From positions 34,521 through 98,520 of the forward strand of contig JBGVPL010000001.1 in assembly GCA_045126975.1 (NCBI GenBank): 64,000 nucleotides of DNA. Direction: 5' to 3'. The position numbers and the translations under genes were made by a program. The notes beneath the pieces were generated by a model. The model was not told the DNA's origin, did not search any database, and was given only the letters and a program-made list of their open reading frames with translations. The number at the start of each line of letters is the position of its first letter. The first letter of the stretch is position 1. This document shows positions 52,876 through 60,707 of the stretch, piece after piece. This DNA comes from Aphodosoma sp045126975 (lineage in GTDB: Bacteria; Bacteroidota; Bacteroidia; Bacteroidales; Paludibacteraceae).

Positions 52876-53010
52876 ATAAAAACATAAAGGATAAATTCAG
52901 AGGTGGTCGGCCCTGCGAAAGAGTAGGGACAGCAATAGGATGGGGTAGTTGGCTTGCAGACGTGCATTCCTTCGACCTCGAAAAAAACAGTACCACCGAC
53001 GCAAAAACAG

Positions 53011-53196
53011 TTGCCCGCTGCGGGTTACATGAACGAAGGCACGCTCAACAATGCTGGGTCGAACGGCAACTACTGGTCGAGTTCGCTCAATACGGACAAT
53101 CCGAACAACGCCTACAACGTGAACTTCAATTCGGACAACGTGGACTGGAACAACAACAATCGCAACAACGGACAATCTGTTCGTCCTGTTTGCCAG
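53011..53196 (+). repeat. DGR template repeat (TR)
   Basis: 186 bases, non-coding by function although readable as a VR-like peptide with 19 asparagine codons (AAC/AAT). Eighteen of those 19 differ in the VR. It sits between the accessory gene and the reverse transcriptase, the usual place for the template RNA. Confidence 0.95.
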
Positions 53197-53216
53197 TTTC
53201 GCAGCACTTATTCATT

Positions 53217-54335
53217 ATGAACTATAGATTGACACGCGAGCAGTTGCTTGCTGACCTACGTCAAGCCTACTATGATGCCCGAAGGCATAAACGGCGCAAA
53301 CCCTATCAATTGCGCTTCGAAGCTCGATTAGAGCAAAATCTCAATGCTTTGTGCGACGAACTCTACAATCGCACCTATAAGCCACTTCCCTCATCATGTT
53401 TTATAATCACCGATCCGAAAAAGCGCGAAGTGTTTGCCGCTGATTTTCGGGATAGGATAGTGCATCATCTCTACTATAACTATACACATGAGATGTATGA
53501 GCGCACGTTTGTGCACGATTCGTATAGTTGCATAAAGGGTCGAGGTACACATTTTGGAATTAGGCGATTAGAAAAGCATATTTTGCAAGAGAGTCTGGGA
53601 TATACAGTGCCGTGCTATGTGCTGAAGATGGATATAAGTGGATATTTTATGCACATAAATAGGGCAAGATTGTTGGAGATTTGTTTGAATACGTTGGAGC
53701 GAATGACGCAACATCGAGTGAAACAGCATTGTCGAGAGGTGTGGGCAGAGGTGGTGGATATGGAGTTTGTGCGCTATTTGACTCGTGAGATAGTTATGTT
53801 GAACCCAATGGAGAATTGCATATTGCGAGGGCGAGCATCGGATTGGGACGATTTGCCACACAACAAAAGTTTATTTAATAGTCCTGCAGGGTGTGGATTG
53901 CCAATTGGAAATTTAACGAGTCAGTTGTTTAGCAATGTCTATTTGAACGTGTTGGACCAATATGTCAAACGAGAGTTACGATGCAGGCATTATGGGCGAT
54001 ATGTTGATGATTTTTATGTGGTGAGTGTGGATAGAGAGTATTTAAATGATGTTTCAATGGCAATTAAACGGATGTTGAGCGAGAAGTTGGATTTGTTTAT
54101 CAACGACGGCAAGACGCAAGTGGTGTCGGTGTGGGAAGGGGTGGAGTTTCTTGGGGCGTATGTGAAACCATTCAGGCGATATGCCAGCCGTCAGACCGTG
54201 GCACGGATGCGAGAGAAATTGCGGTGTTTGCAGAGTGTGGATTTACACAAGAGGCAAGCATCGCTTTGTTCGTTTAGAGGGGTGCTGTCGCATGGGCGAA
54301 ATTATAGGTTGGCGTGCAGGTTGTTTGGCACGTAG
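53217..54335 (+). CDS. DGR reverse transcriptase
   Basis: 372 residues from the ATG at 53217 (MNYRLTREQLLADLRQAYYDARR); the frame extends upstream through the TR but that part is not protein. Motifs: FAADFRDRIVHHL (region 2), YVLKMDISGYF (region 3), GLPIGNLTSQLFSNVYLN with the DGR-type IGNLTSQ at 230-236, and the catalytic YVDD at 262-265, then FLGAYVKPF. It copies the TR RNA with errors at adenines to make cDNA for VR replacement. Twenty bases follow the TR. Confidence 0.96.
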   Translation: MNYRLTREQLLADLRQAYYDARRHKRRKPYQLRFEARLEQNLNALCDELYNRTYKPLPSSCFIITDPKKREVFAADFRDRIVHHLYYNYTHEMYERTFVHDSYSCIKGRGTHFGIRRLEKHILQESLGYTVPCYVLKMDISGYFMHINRARLLEICLNTLERMTQHRVKQHCREVWAEVVDMEFVRYLTREIVMLNPMENCILRGRASDWDDLPHNKSLFNSPAGCGLPIGNLTSQLFSNVYLNVLDQYVKRELRCRHYGRYVDDFYVVSVDREYLNDVSMAIKRMLSEKLDLFINDGKTQVVSVWEGVEFLGAYVKPFRRYASRQTVARMREKLRCLQSVDLHKRQASLCSFRGVLSHGRNYRLACRLFGT

Positions 54336-54410
54336 TTTGCATTATATTAGGCGTAAGGCTTTACAAACAAAATCTAATAAAAACAATCTTATTATTAAGG
54401 AGAAAAAATC

Positions 54411-54890
54411 ATGACAACTTTAGTTAGAAAAAACCAGGGATGGTTACCATCTGTATTTAACGATTTATTTGAGCACCCATTGTTTGCTCAGCGTATGCCA
54501 GTGAATTCGCCCGCGATTAACGTAAAAGAGACAAAAGAGGAATATGTAGTGGAAGTGGCGGCTCCGGGTATGACAAAGGATGATTTCGATGTGCGTATTG
54601 ATGAAGATGATTATCTTGTTATTACTTTGGAGAAACGCGAAGAGCGTGAAGAGAAAGAGCCAAAAGAGGAATGTAAGTGTGATGAGAAGGATAAAGAATG
54701 TAAGTGCGAAGAACGCTATTTGCGTCGCGAATTTTCATTCTCGAAATTTCAACAAACAATGATTTTGCCTGACAATGTCGATAAAGACAAAATCAAAGCG
54801 AAGGTAAAACATGGCGTACTCAAAATTGAATTGCCAAAGCTTGCTGGTGAGCGTATTCAAAAAACACACCGTGCTATTGAAATCTTGTAA
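54411..54890 (+). CDS. Small heat-shock protein Hsp20 with cysteine-rich insert
   Basis: 159 residues. An alpha-crystallin domain (SPAINVKETKEEYVVEVAAPGM... LRREFSFSKFQQTMILP... GVLKIELPK) forms ATP-independent holdase oligomers. In the loop between strands 5 and 6, residues about 76-100 are highly charged and hold C88, C90, C97 and C99 in CKC pairs, not usual for the family; metal or redox response is possible. Confidence 0.92.
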   Translation: MTTLVRKNQGWLPSVFNDLFEHPLFAQRMPVNSPAINVKETKEEYVVEVAAPGMTKDDFDVRIDEDDYLVITLEKREEREEKEPKEECKCDEKDKECKCEERYLRREFSFSKFQQTMILPDNVDKDKIKAKVKHGVLKIELPKLAGERIQKTHRAIEIL

Positions 54891-54953
54891 TCTTTTTTGC
54901 CCTCGAGAAGGGAGAATTTCATAAGTTTTAGTTAGTTAAATAGTGTATTGGGT

Positions 54954-54987
54954 GCACCGATTTTTGTGAAAAAGTCGGTGCTTTTTT
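54954..54987. terminator. Terminator between hsp20 and the MBL hydrolase
   Basis: GCACCGATTTTT pairs with AAAAAGTCGGTGC with one unpaired base, then T run; both genes converge here and it ends at the hydrolase stop. Confidence 0.8.
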
Positions 54988-55744
54988 ATATTGTTAAGAT
55001 TAGACCATCGTAAGAGAGGTGCATGTTGGCTGGTAGGGTAGGCTCGATATCGGCGTGTAGGCCTATGTGGTGAGAGAAATGTATGAAGTAGGTGGTGCGG
55101 GCATTGATACGTTGGGCATTAGCGATGGCTTGTTCGAGGTTTTGGTGCGATGGATGGGGTTCTTGGCGGAGTGCGCTGATGATGAGGATGTCGAGGTTGT
55201 GGAGTTTGGCGTATTCTTCTTCGGGGATAAGGGTTACATCGGTAAGGTATGCCATGCGACCCATGCGGTAGCCTGCGATGGGGAGTTTGCCATGCATTAC
55301 GCGTATTGGTGTGATTTCTATGTCGTTTATATGGAATGGGGTATTGATGTTGATTCCGTTCATTATGATGCGTGGTACGCCTGGATAGAGTGATTCTCCA
55401 AAGCAGTAGGGGATGCGTGTGCGTATGGCTGTGGCTACGTTTGGTTCGGCATAGATGTTGATGTCGCCAAATCGGCAGAATGGGCGTAGGTCGTCGATGC
55501 CTGCGACATGGTCGTAGTGCTCGTGAGAGAGGAGTATGGCGTCGAGTTTACTGAATGGAATGTGCGACATTTGTTGACGAAAGTCGGGTCCGCAGTCGAG
55601 GAGGATGCGGTTTCCGTCGGTTTCGACTAAGACGGATGTGCGTAGTCGGTTGTCGCGTGGGTCGGTGCTTGTGCATACTGGGCATGTGCAGCCTGTTTCG
55701 GGTACGCCGGTGGATGTGCCTGTGCCGAGAAAGGTTATTTTCAT
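54986..55744 (-). CDS. MBL-fold metallo-hydrolase (PhnP-like)
   Basis: 252 residues. MKITFLGTGTSTGVPETGCTC, the zinc motif SHEHYDHVAGIDDL, and HGKLPIAGYRMGRMAYLTD (third histidine and aspartate) are visible. The CTCPVC pair of cysteines near residues 19-24 recalls PhnP, a cyclic phosphodiesterase, but no phn genes are nearby, so substrate is open. Confidence 0.88.
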   Translation of the reverse strand: MKITFLGTGTSTGVPETGCTCPVCTSTDPRDNRLRTSVLVETDGNRILLDCGPDFRQQMSHIPFSKLDAILLSHEHYDHVAGIDDLRPFCRFGDINIYAEPNVATAIRTRIPYCFGESLYPGVPRIIMNGININTPFHINDIEITPIRVMHGKLPIAGYRMGRMAYLTDVTLIPEEEYAKLHNLDILIISALRQEPHPSHQNLEQAIANAQRINARTTYFIHFSHHIGLHADIEPTLPANMHLSYDGLILTI

Positions 55745-55761
55745 TTTATTTGGTGTGTTTG

Positions 55762-55804
55762 AAGACAGAATAACAAAATTACATAAATTTTGTTATTCTG
55801 TCTT
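55762..55804. promoter_or_regulatory. Perfect 19-base inverted repeat over the MBL-hydrolase promoter
   Basis: Arms of 19 bases (55762-55780 and 55786-55804) around ACATA, 18 bases before the start codon. The arm contains TAATTTTG on the minus strand (55774-55781), a promoter -7 box, so it may be an operator; an RNA hairpin in the leader is the alternative. Confidence 0.6.
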
Positions 55805-55822
55805 AAAATATAAATTAGTATC

Positions 55823-55860
55823 AAAAAAGAGCCTAAAACCGAGGGTTATAGGCTCTTTAT
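55823..55860 (-). terminator. Terminator of infC-rpmI-rplT
   Basis: AAAGAGCCTA pairs with TAGGCTCTTT; U run on the minus-strand transcript. Confidence 0.85.
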
Positions 55861-55879
55861 TGTTTTACTAACCGAGGGA

Positions 55880-56230
55880 TTAGTTGTTTTTTGCTTTAGC
55901 AACGATAGCTTTGAAAGCTTCTGGGTGGTTCATTGCGAGGTCAGCGAGAACTTTGCGGTTCATAGCGATACCAGCTTTGTGCAATGCGCCCATGAGTTGT
56001 GAATAAGACATACCTTCGAGGCGAGCAGCAGCGTTGATACGTTGAATCCACAATGCGCGGAAGTTGCGTTTTTTGTTTTTGCGGTCACGGTAAGCATATT
56101 GCAAACCTTTTTCCCAAGTGTTTTTTGCTACTGTCCATACGTTACGGCGAGCACCAAAATAACCGCGAGTAAGTTTAAGAATTCTTTTACGTTTAGCTCT
56201 TGAAGCTACGTGATTTACTGATCTTGGCAT
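55880..56230 (-). CDS. rplT: 50S ribosomal protein L20
   Basis: 116 residues. MPRSVNHVASRAKRKRILKL, GYFGARRNVWTVAKN and RKNKKRNFRALWIQRINAA are L20 signatures. Third gene of infC-rpmI-rplT; in many bacteria L20 represses this operon. Confidence 0.97.
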   Translation of the reverse strand: MPRSVNHVASRAKRKRILKLTRGYFGARRNVWTVAKNTWEKGLQYAYRDRKNKKRNFRALWIQRINAAARLEGMSYSQLMGALHKAGIAMNRKVLADLAMNHPEAFKAIVAKAKNN

Positions 56231-56334
56231 AGTTTAAAAATTTTTTGAATGACAGCGTTCCTTTGGAAACTTCGAGCTGATGCATTCGGTTAATCACTAA
56301 ATAGAAAAATTTGTAAATACGGTTAATTAAGTTT

Positions 56335-56532
56335 TTATCTCAAACCGAGAAGAGATTTAACGTTGTTTTGGTCAACAGTTGCAACAACACCTGTGTGAGT
56401 CAAATTACGTTTTTGTTTCAATGTCTTTTTAGTCAAGATGTGACTTTTGAACGCGTGTTTACGTTTGATTTTTCCTGTTCCGGTAAGAGCGAATCTTTTT
56501 TTGGCACCGGAATTAGTCTTAATTTTTGGCAT
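56335..56532 (-). CDS. rpmI: 50S ribosomal protein L35
   Basis: 65 residues. MPKIKTNSGAKKRFALTGTG and KRKHAFKSHILTKKTLKQKR identify L35. Confidence 0.97.
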   Translation of the reverse strand: MPKIKTNSGAKKRFALTGTGKIKRKHAFKSHILTKKTLKQKRNLTHTGVVATVDQNNVKSLLGLR

Positions 56533-56580
56533 TTGTTTATAAAATTTAATTATTAAATAAACGGGGATTTTCCCCTTGTC

Positions 56581-57123
56581 TTATTTTTTGTTTGATTTTG
56601 GAGAGAGCATGATAATCATACGTTTGCCTTCGAGTGTTGGCAATGAGTCAACCTTAGCAATCTCTTCCAAGTCATTCGCAAAACGGAGCAATAACACTTC
56701 ACCTTGTTCCTTAAAGAGAATAGAACGACCTTTGAAGAATACGTATGCTTTTACTTTGCAACCTTCTTTGATGAAGCCTTCAGCGTGTTTGAGTTTGAAG
56801 TTGTAGTCGTGGTCGTCGGTTTGAGGACCGAAACGTATCTCTTTGACTACCATTTTCACAGCTTTTGCTTTGAGCTCTTTTTCGCGTTTCTTTTGTTGAT
56901 ACAAGAATTTTTGGTAATCAACAATTCGACAAACTGGTGGTTGAGCATTTGGTGAGATTTCGACCAAATCCATCTCCATTTCTTCAGCCATGCGCAATGC
57001 TTCGGCTATTGGATATACTTGCGATTCGATATTTTCGCCTACAATGCGAACTTCTTTGACACCACGTATCTCGTGATTAACACGATGTTTGTCTTCGCCC
57101 TTTTTTGTAACTTGCTTAGCTAT
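56581..57123 (-). CDS. infC: Translation initiation factor IF-3, probable AUA start
   Basis: 180 residues. Core motifs LVEISPNAQPPVCRIVDYQK, EIRFGPQTDDHDYNFKLKH and GRSILFKEQGEVLL are diagnostic. An ATG-based reading starts deep inside the protein; the frame continues upstream with HRVNHEIRGVKEVRIVG, the true N-terminal domain. The next in-frame stop leaves no ATG, GTG or TTG; an ATA at 57121-57123 lies seven bases after AGGAGGA (57131-57137). IF-3 rejects non-canonical starts, so an AUU/AUA start gives autoregulation in many bacteria. Chosen start: ATA. Confidence 0.9.
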   Translation of the reverse strand: MAKQVTKKGEDKHRVNHEIRGVKEVRIVGENIESQVYPIAEALRMAEEMEMDLVEISPNAQPPVCRIVDYQKFLYQQKKREKELKAKAVKMVVKEIRFGPQTDDHDYNFKLKHAEGFIKEGCKVKAYVFFKGRSILFKEQGEVLLLRFANDLEEIAKVDSLPTLEGKRMIIMLSPKSNKK

Positions 57124-57188
57124 AAGGCAGTCCTCCTAAAAATTTAGTGAATAATAATAGTTTGTTTAGTCTCTGTTTTTCGAGCGTG

Positions 57189-57217
57189 CAAAGTTACGAT
57201 TTTTTTCTGATATACAA
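57189..57217 (-). promoter_or_regulatory. Promoter of infC-rpmI-rplT
   Basis: TTG (57215-57217), 18-base spacer, TAACTTTG (57189-57196) on the minus strand. Confidence 0.7.
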
Positions 57218-57288
57218 AAACTTTGCTGCAACTTTTTTTGAAAAAATGTGAAATGTTGTTTTTGTGGGTGATTTTTTATTGAAAAAGT

Positions 57289-57319
57289 TTGGTGGATTTT
57301 GAGAAAAGTATTAACTTTG
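57289..57319 (+). promoter_or_regulatory. Promoter of tRNA-Glu(CTC)
   Basis: TTG (57289-57291), 20-base spacer, TAACTTTG (57312-57319). Confidence 0.8.
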
Positions 57320-57370
57320 CACTCGAAATAATTGTGCATTATGAATTTTGCATTGTGCATTCAAAAAAAT

Positions 57371-57443
57371 GGTGCATTCGTCTAGTGGTCTAGGACGCTG
57401 GCCTCTCACGCCGGAAACTCGGGTTCGAACCCCGGACGCACTA
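57371..57443 (+). tRNA. tRNA-Glu (anticodon CTC)
   Basis: 73 bases. Anticodon stem CTGGC/GCCGG with loop CTCTCAC, T loop TTCGAAC, acceptor GGTGCAT/ACGCACT with one A-C mismatch at position 6-67. CCA not encoded. Preceded by TGCATT words (57330-57360). Confidence 0.9.
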
Positions 57444-57547
57444 CTTAAATGATGAGAAATCGGTAGATTACAGTTGTGTAGTTTGCCGATTTTTTTGTTG
57501 AATGTTAATTTGAACGTGTGGTATGTTTGGATGTGAAGTTTTTTTTG

Positions 57548-57555
57548 TATCTTTG
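57548..57555 (+). promoter_or_regulatory. Promoter of the PcrA helicase gene
   Basis: TATCTTTG with TTG at 57527-57529 (18-base spacer). Confidence 0.6.
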
Positions 57556-57589
57556 TAATTTGTTTTTGAAGAGTAGCAACTATTTGATT

Positions 57590-59944
57590 ATGAATCTTGA
57601 TGAATTGTTGAATCCGTCGCAGAAGGCGGCGGTTGAGTATAATGATGGTGCATCGGTGATTGTGGCGGGTGCTGGTTCGGGCAAGACGAGGGTCTTGACC
57701 TATAAGATTGCGTATTTGTTGGAGCAGGGGTTGATGTCGTATAATATTTTGGCACTGACGTTTACGAATAAGGCGGCTCGTGAGATGAGGGAGAGGATTA
57801 TGAAGGTGGTGGGCCCGTCGGCGTCGCGTGGATTGTGGATGGGTACGTTCCACTCGATATTTTCGCGTATATTGCGTGCTGAGTCGGAGTTGCTTGGGTT
57901 TACTCCGCAATTTACGATATATGATACTACAGACTCTAAAGCCTTGATTAAGAGTATTGTTAAAGAGTTGCAGTTGGATGATAAGACGTATAAGGCGAGT
58001 GCGATACAGTCGAGAATTTCGAATGCGAAGAACCATTTGATTATGCCTATGGCGTATAATGCTAATTCGGCTAATTATGCTGATGATAAGCGACATAATA
58101 CGCCTGAATTTGGTAGGATATATGATATGTATTGTAGGCGTTGTCGTGAGGCGAATGCGATGGATTTTGATGATTTGTTGGTTTATACGGCTTATTTGTT
58201 TAAGCAACGACCAGATGTGTTGCAACGCTATCAAGAACGATTTCAGTATATATTAGTAGATGAGTATCAGGATACTAACACCGTGCAACATTCGATAGTG
58301 ATGCAGTTGGCTGCGTTGCACGGCAGAGTGTGTGTGGTGGGAGATGATGCGCAGAGTATCTATTCGTTCCGTGGGGCAGAGATTGATAATATATTGGGAT
58401 TCCAGAGGTGTTTTGCGAATTGCAGATTGTTCAAACTAGAACAGAATTATCGTTCGACTCAGACGATAGTGAACGCCGCTAACTCGTTGATTGCTAAGAA
58501 TAGAAATCAGATACCGAAGACGGTGTATAGTAAACTGTCGGTAGGTGAGCCGATTGAGGTTGTGTCGACATATAGCGACTTTGAGGAGGGGTATGCCGTG
58601 GCGAAAGATATTCAGTATGTGGTGAAGAATAAATTTGCGGCGTATGAGGATGTGGCGATATTGTATAGGACTAATGCACAGAGCCGAGTGTTAGAGGAGT
58701 CGTTGCGTAAGAGCGGTATACCATATAAAATATATGGAGGTTTGTCGTTCTATCAGCGTAAAGAGATAAAAGATGTGATAGCCTATTTGCGATTGATAAT
58801 CAATCCGTCGGATGAGGAGGCGTTGAAGCGTGTGATAAATTATCCGGCTCGTGGAATAGGCGATACTACGCAACAAAAATTGTTGAAGGTGGTGCATGAC
58901 AATCCTCGAGTGCCAGCGTTGGAGATAATTGCCGACCCATTGAAGTATGGAGTAGATGTGAAGAGTGCGGCAGCAGGTAAGTTGCAGAAATTTGCAGAGT
59001 TGATAAACTCATTCCTTGATGAGAATGAGCAGCAAGACGCATATCATGTAGCTGAAAGAGTGGTGTTTGGCTCGGGAATTATGGCAGATGTGTCGGCAGA
59101 TACTTCGGTTGAAAATCTTTCGCGCAAAGAGAATATACAGGAGTTTTTGAATGCAGTGCATGAATTCTGCGACCAAAAGGTGAATAATGGTGATAACGAT
59201 ATTAGGTTGGTGAATTTCTTGAACGAGGTGTCGTTGATAACAGACCAAGATACAGATAAAGAGGAAGATTTGCATGCAGTTACTTTGATGACAGTGCATG
59301 CGGCGAAGGGGTTGGAATTCACCTATATATATATTGTGGGGATGGAGGAAAATTTGTTCCCAAGCATGATGGTGGAGAGTGAGCGCGACTTGGAAGAGGA
59401 GCGAAGATTGTTTTATGTGGCAATAACTCGGGCAAAAGAACGTTGTATGATTACGTATGCAAAGAGTCGATTCCGCAATGGGCAGACTCAATTCTCGAAT
59501 CCAAGTAGATTCTTGCACGACATAGATAGACGATATTTGCGATTGCCGAATGATGCGTCGTTTGGAGGCGGAAGGGGGATAGTTGACCCTTATTCGATGT
59601 TTGATAATTCACAATTCACAATTCACAATTCACAATCATTTTCTTCTCGCACACATGATAGGGGTGAGGGTTTGTTTAAGAAGAAGGAGATAATTAAAAC
59701 TCCTGTACCAAAACAGACGCATAAGGGGTCGTTTAAGCCAGTGAGTTCTGCATCGAAAGCTCCTGCATCGCCACAAAATGTTATGGGATTCTATGTGGGC
59801 GAGCGCGTGGAGCATAGTACATTTGGAGTGGGTAAGATATTGGAAATCACAGGTGATGGCGATAATCGTAAGGCACGGATTGATTTTGATGATTTCGGTG
59901 AAAAACAATTGTTATTGAAATATGCACGATTGAGTAAGGCATGA
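57590..59944 (+). CDS. pcrA: ATP-dependent DNA helicase, PcrA/UvrD/Rep family
   Basis: 784 residues from 57590 (MNLDELLNPSQKAAVEY); upstream codons are leader. SF1A motifs in order: Ia/I GAGSGKTRVLTYKIAYLL, II DEYQDT, III GDDAQSIYSFRGA, IV EQNYRST, V TVHAAKGLEF, VI VAITRAKE; a C-terminal Tudor-like domain (VGERVEHSTFGVGKILEI) typical of PcrA, which binds RNA polymerase. It unwinds DNA in repair and replication. A linker (NSQFTIHNSQS) is written by CACAATT words (59603-59638). Confidence 0.95.
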   Translation: MNLDELLNPSQKAAVEYNDGASVIVAGAGSGKTRVLTYKIAYLLEQGLMSYNILALTFTNKAAREMRERIMKVVGPSASRGLWMGTFHSIFSRILRAESELLGFTPQFTIYDTTDSKALIKSIVKELQLDDKTYKASAIQSRISNAKNHLIMPMAYNANSANYADDKRHNTPEFGRIYDMYCRRCREANAMDFDDLLVYTAYLFKQRPDVLQRYQERFQYILVDEYQDTNTVQHSIVMQLAALHGRVCVVGDDAQSIYSFRGAEIDNILGFQRCFANCRLFKLEQNYRSTQTIVNAANSLIAKNRNQIPKTVYSKLSVGEPIEVVSTYSDFEEGYAVAKDIQYVVKNKFAAYEDVAILYRTNAQSRVLEESLRKSGIPYKIYGGLSFYQRKEIKDVIAYLRLIINPSDEEALKRVINYPARGIGDTTQQKLLKVVHDNPRVPALEIIADPLKYGVDVKSAAAGKLQKFAELINSFLDENEQQDAYHVAERVVFGSGIMADVSADTSVENLSRKENIQEFLNAVHEFCDQKVNNGDNDIRLVNFLNEVSLITDQDTDKEEDLHAVTLMTVHAAKGLEFTYIYIVGMEENLFPSMMVESERDLEEERRLFYVAITRAKERCMITYAKSRFRNGQTQFSNPSRFLHDIDRRYLRLPNDASFGGGRGIVDPYSMFDNSQFTIHNSQSFSSRTHDRGEGLFKKKEIIKTPVPKQTHKGSFKPVSSASKAPASPQNVMGFYVGERVEHSTFGVGKILEITGDGDNRKARIDFDDFGEKQLLLKYARLSKA
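59603..59638 (+). repeat. CACAATT words inside the pcrA linker
   Basis: Four CACAATT/CACAATC units in frame, encoding NSQFTIHNSQS-like residues between the helicase core and the C-terminal domain. Confidence 0.75.
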
Positions 59945-60627
59945 TGAGTGAGAATAAGAAAATATTGGTTAATCATTATGCTGATGGTACATCGAGTGTG
60001 CTACGAAAGAGTGTGGTATATACCGAATTGCGTTTTTATCAGCGGAGCGATGTGCTCTATCAGTTAACAAGAATATTTTGTCAACGATTTTTGCCTAAAT
60101 ACGGTGATAGAACTGTGGATCAGATGATACAGGCGGCTCGTAGTACAAAGCAGAATATAGCAGAGGGTAGTAGTGATGGGCAAACTTCAATGGAGATAGA
60201 GTTGAAATTATTAGGCGTTGCGCGAGGAAGTAATAAAGAGTTGCTTGAGGATTATCAAGATTATCTGAAGATGAAGGGATTGCAAGAGTGGTTTGTTGCT
60301 AAGAATCCACGTTTTGATAGCTTGCATAAATTCTGTATTGAGCATAGTAAGTATGAGGATTATTCTGATTTATTGCCTAAGATGAATGATGAAGAGCTTG
60401 CTAATATGGCAATATGTTTGTGTCATCAGATTGATAAGGCAATGACCAAATATATCGAGAATAAGGATAGGGAGTTTACTACTGAAGGTGGTATTCGTGA
60501 ACGTATGACTGCTGCTCGATTGGAGCAAAGAGCAACACAAAAAGAGATTATAGAACGGCAAGCAAAAGAGATAGAAGAATTGAAAAAAGAGATAGCTTAT
60601 TTGAAGAATTTGTTATTGGTAAAATAA
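59941..60627 (+). CDS. Four-helix-bundle suffix-domain protein (S23/IVP-like)
   Basis: 228 residues. Overlaps pcrA by four bases (ATGA). Residues about 25-135 (ARSTKQNIAEGSSDGQTSMEIELKLLGVARGSNKELLEDYQDYL) match the 23S-intervening-sequence-type four-helix bundle with suffix extension; the C-terminus is a coiled coil (KEIIERQAKEIEELKKEIAYLK). Translational coupling to a helicase hints at a nucleic-acid role, but function is unknown. Confidence 0.8.
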   Translation: MMSENKKILVNHYADGTSSVLRKSVVYTELRFYQRSDVLYQLTRIFCQRFLPKYGDRTVDQMIQAARSTKQNIAEGSSDGQTSMEIELKLLGVARGSNKELLEDYQDYLKMKGLQEWFVAKNPRFDSLHKFCIEHSKYEDYSDLLPKMNDEELANMAICLCHQIDKAMTKYIENKDREFTTEGGIRERMTAARLEQRATQKEIIERQAKEIEELKKEIAYLKNLLLVK

Positions 60628-60707
60628 ATTATTTGTAGGAATGTTTGGTGACTCCGGATAATCTGGATAATCCGGAAATTCCAGAGAGATAAATTGACGT
60701 TATTTGA

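Noticed and set aside
52962..53216. N-terminal extension of the reverse transcriptase through the template repeat
   Set aside because: The reading frame runs through the TR by chance; the ATG at 53217 gives a normal RT start and the TR is a non-coding template.
52954..53220. A second, small FISUMP-like gene
   Set aside because: This ORF is the TR read in the VR frame (Asn-rich); it has no signal peptide or upstream domain, so it is the template, not a gene.
56581..56997. Truncated infC beginning at an internal TTG
   Set aside because: The frame continues upstream with conserved IF-3 N-terminal residues; the gene is intact with a non-standard start.
60640..60690. GGATAATCTGGATAATCC as another copy of the phased ATPase repeat
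   Set aside because: Shares only GGATAAT, lacks the TGTGAAA half and the 33-base spacing.
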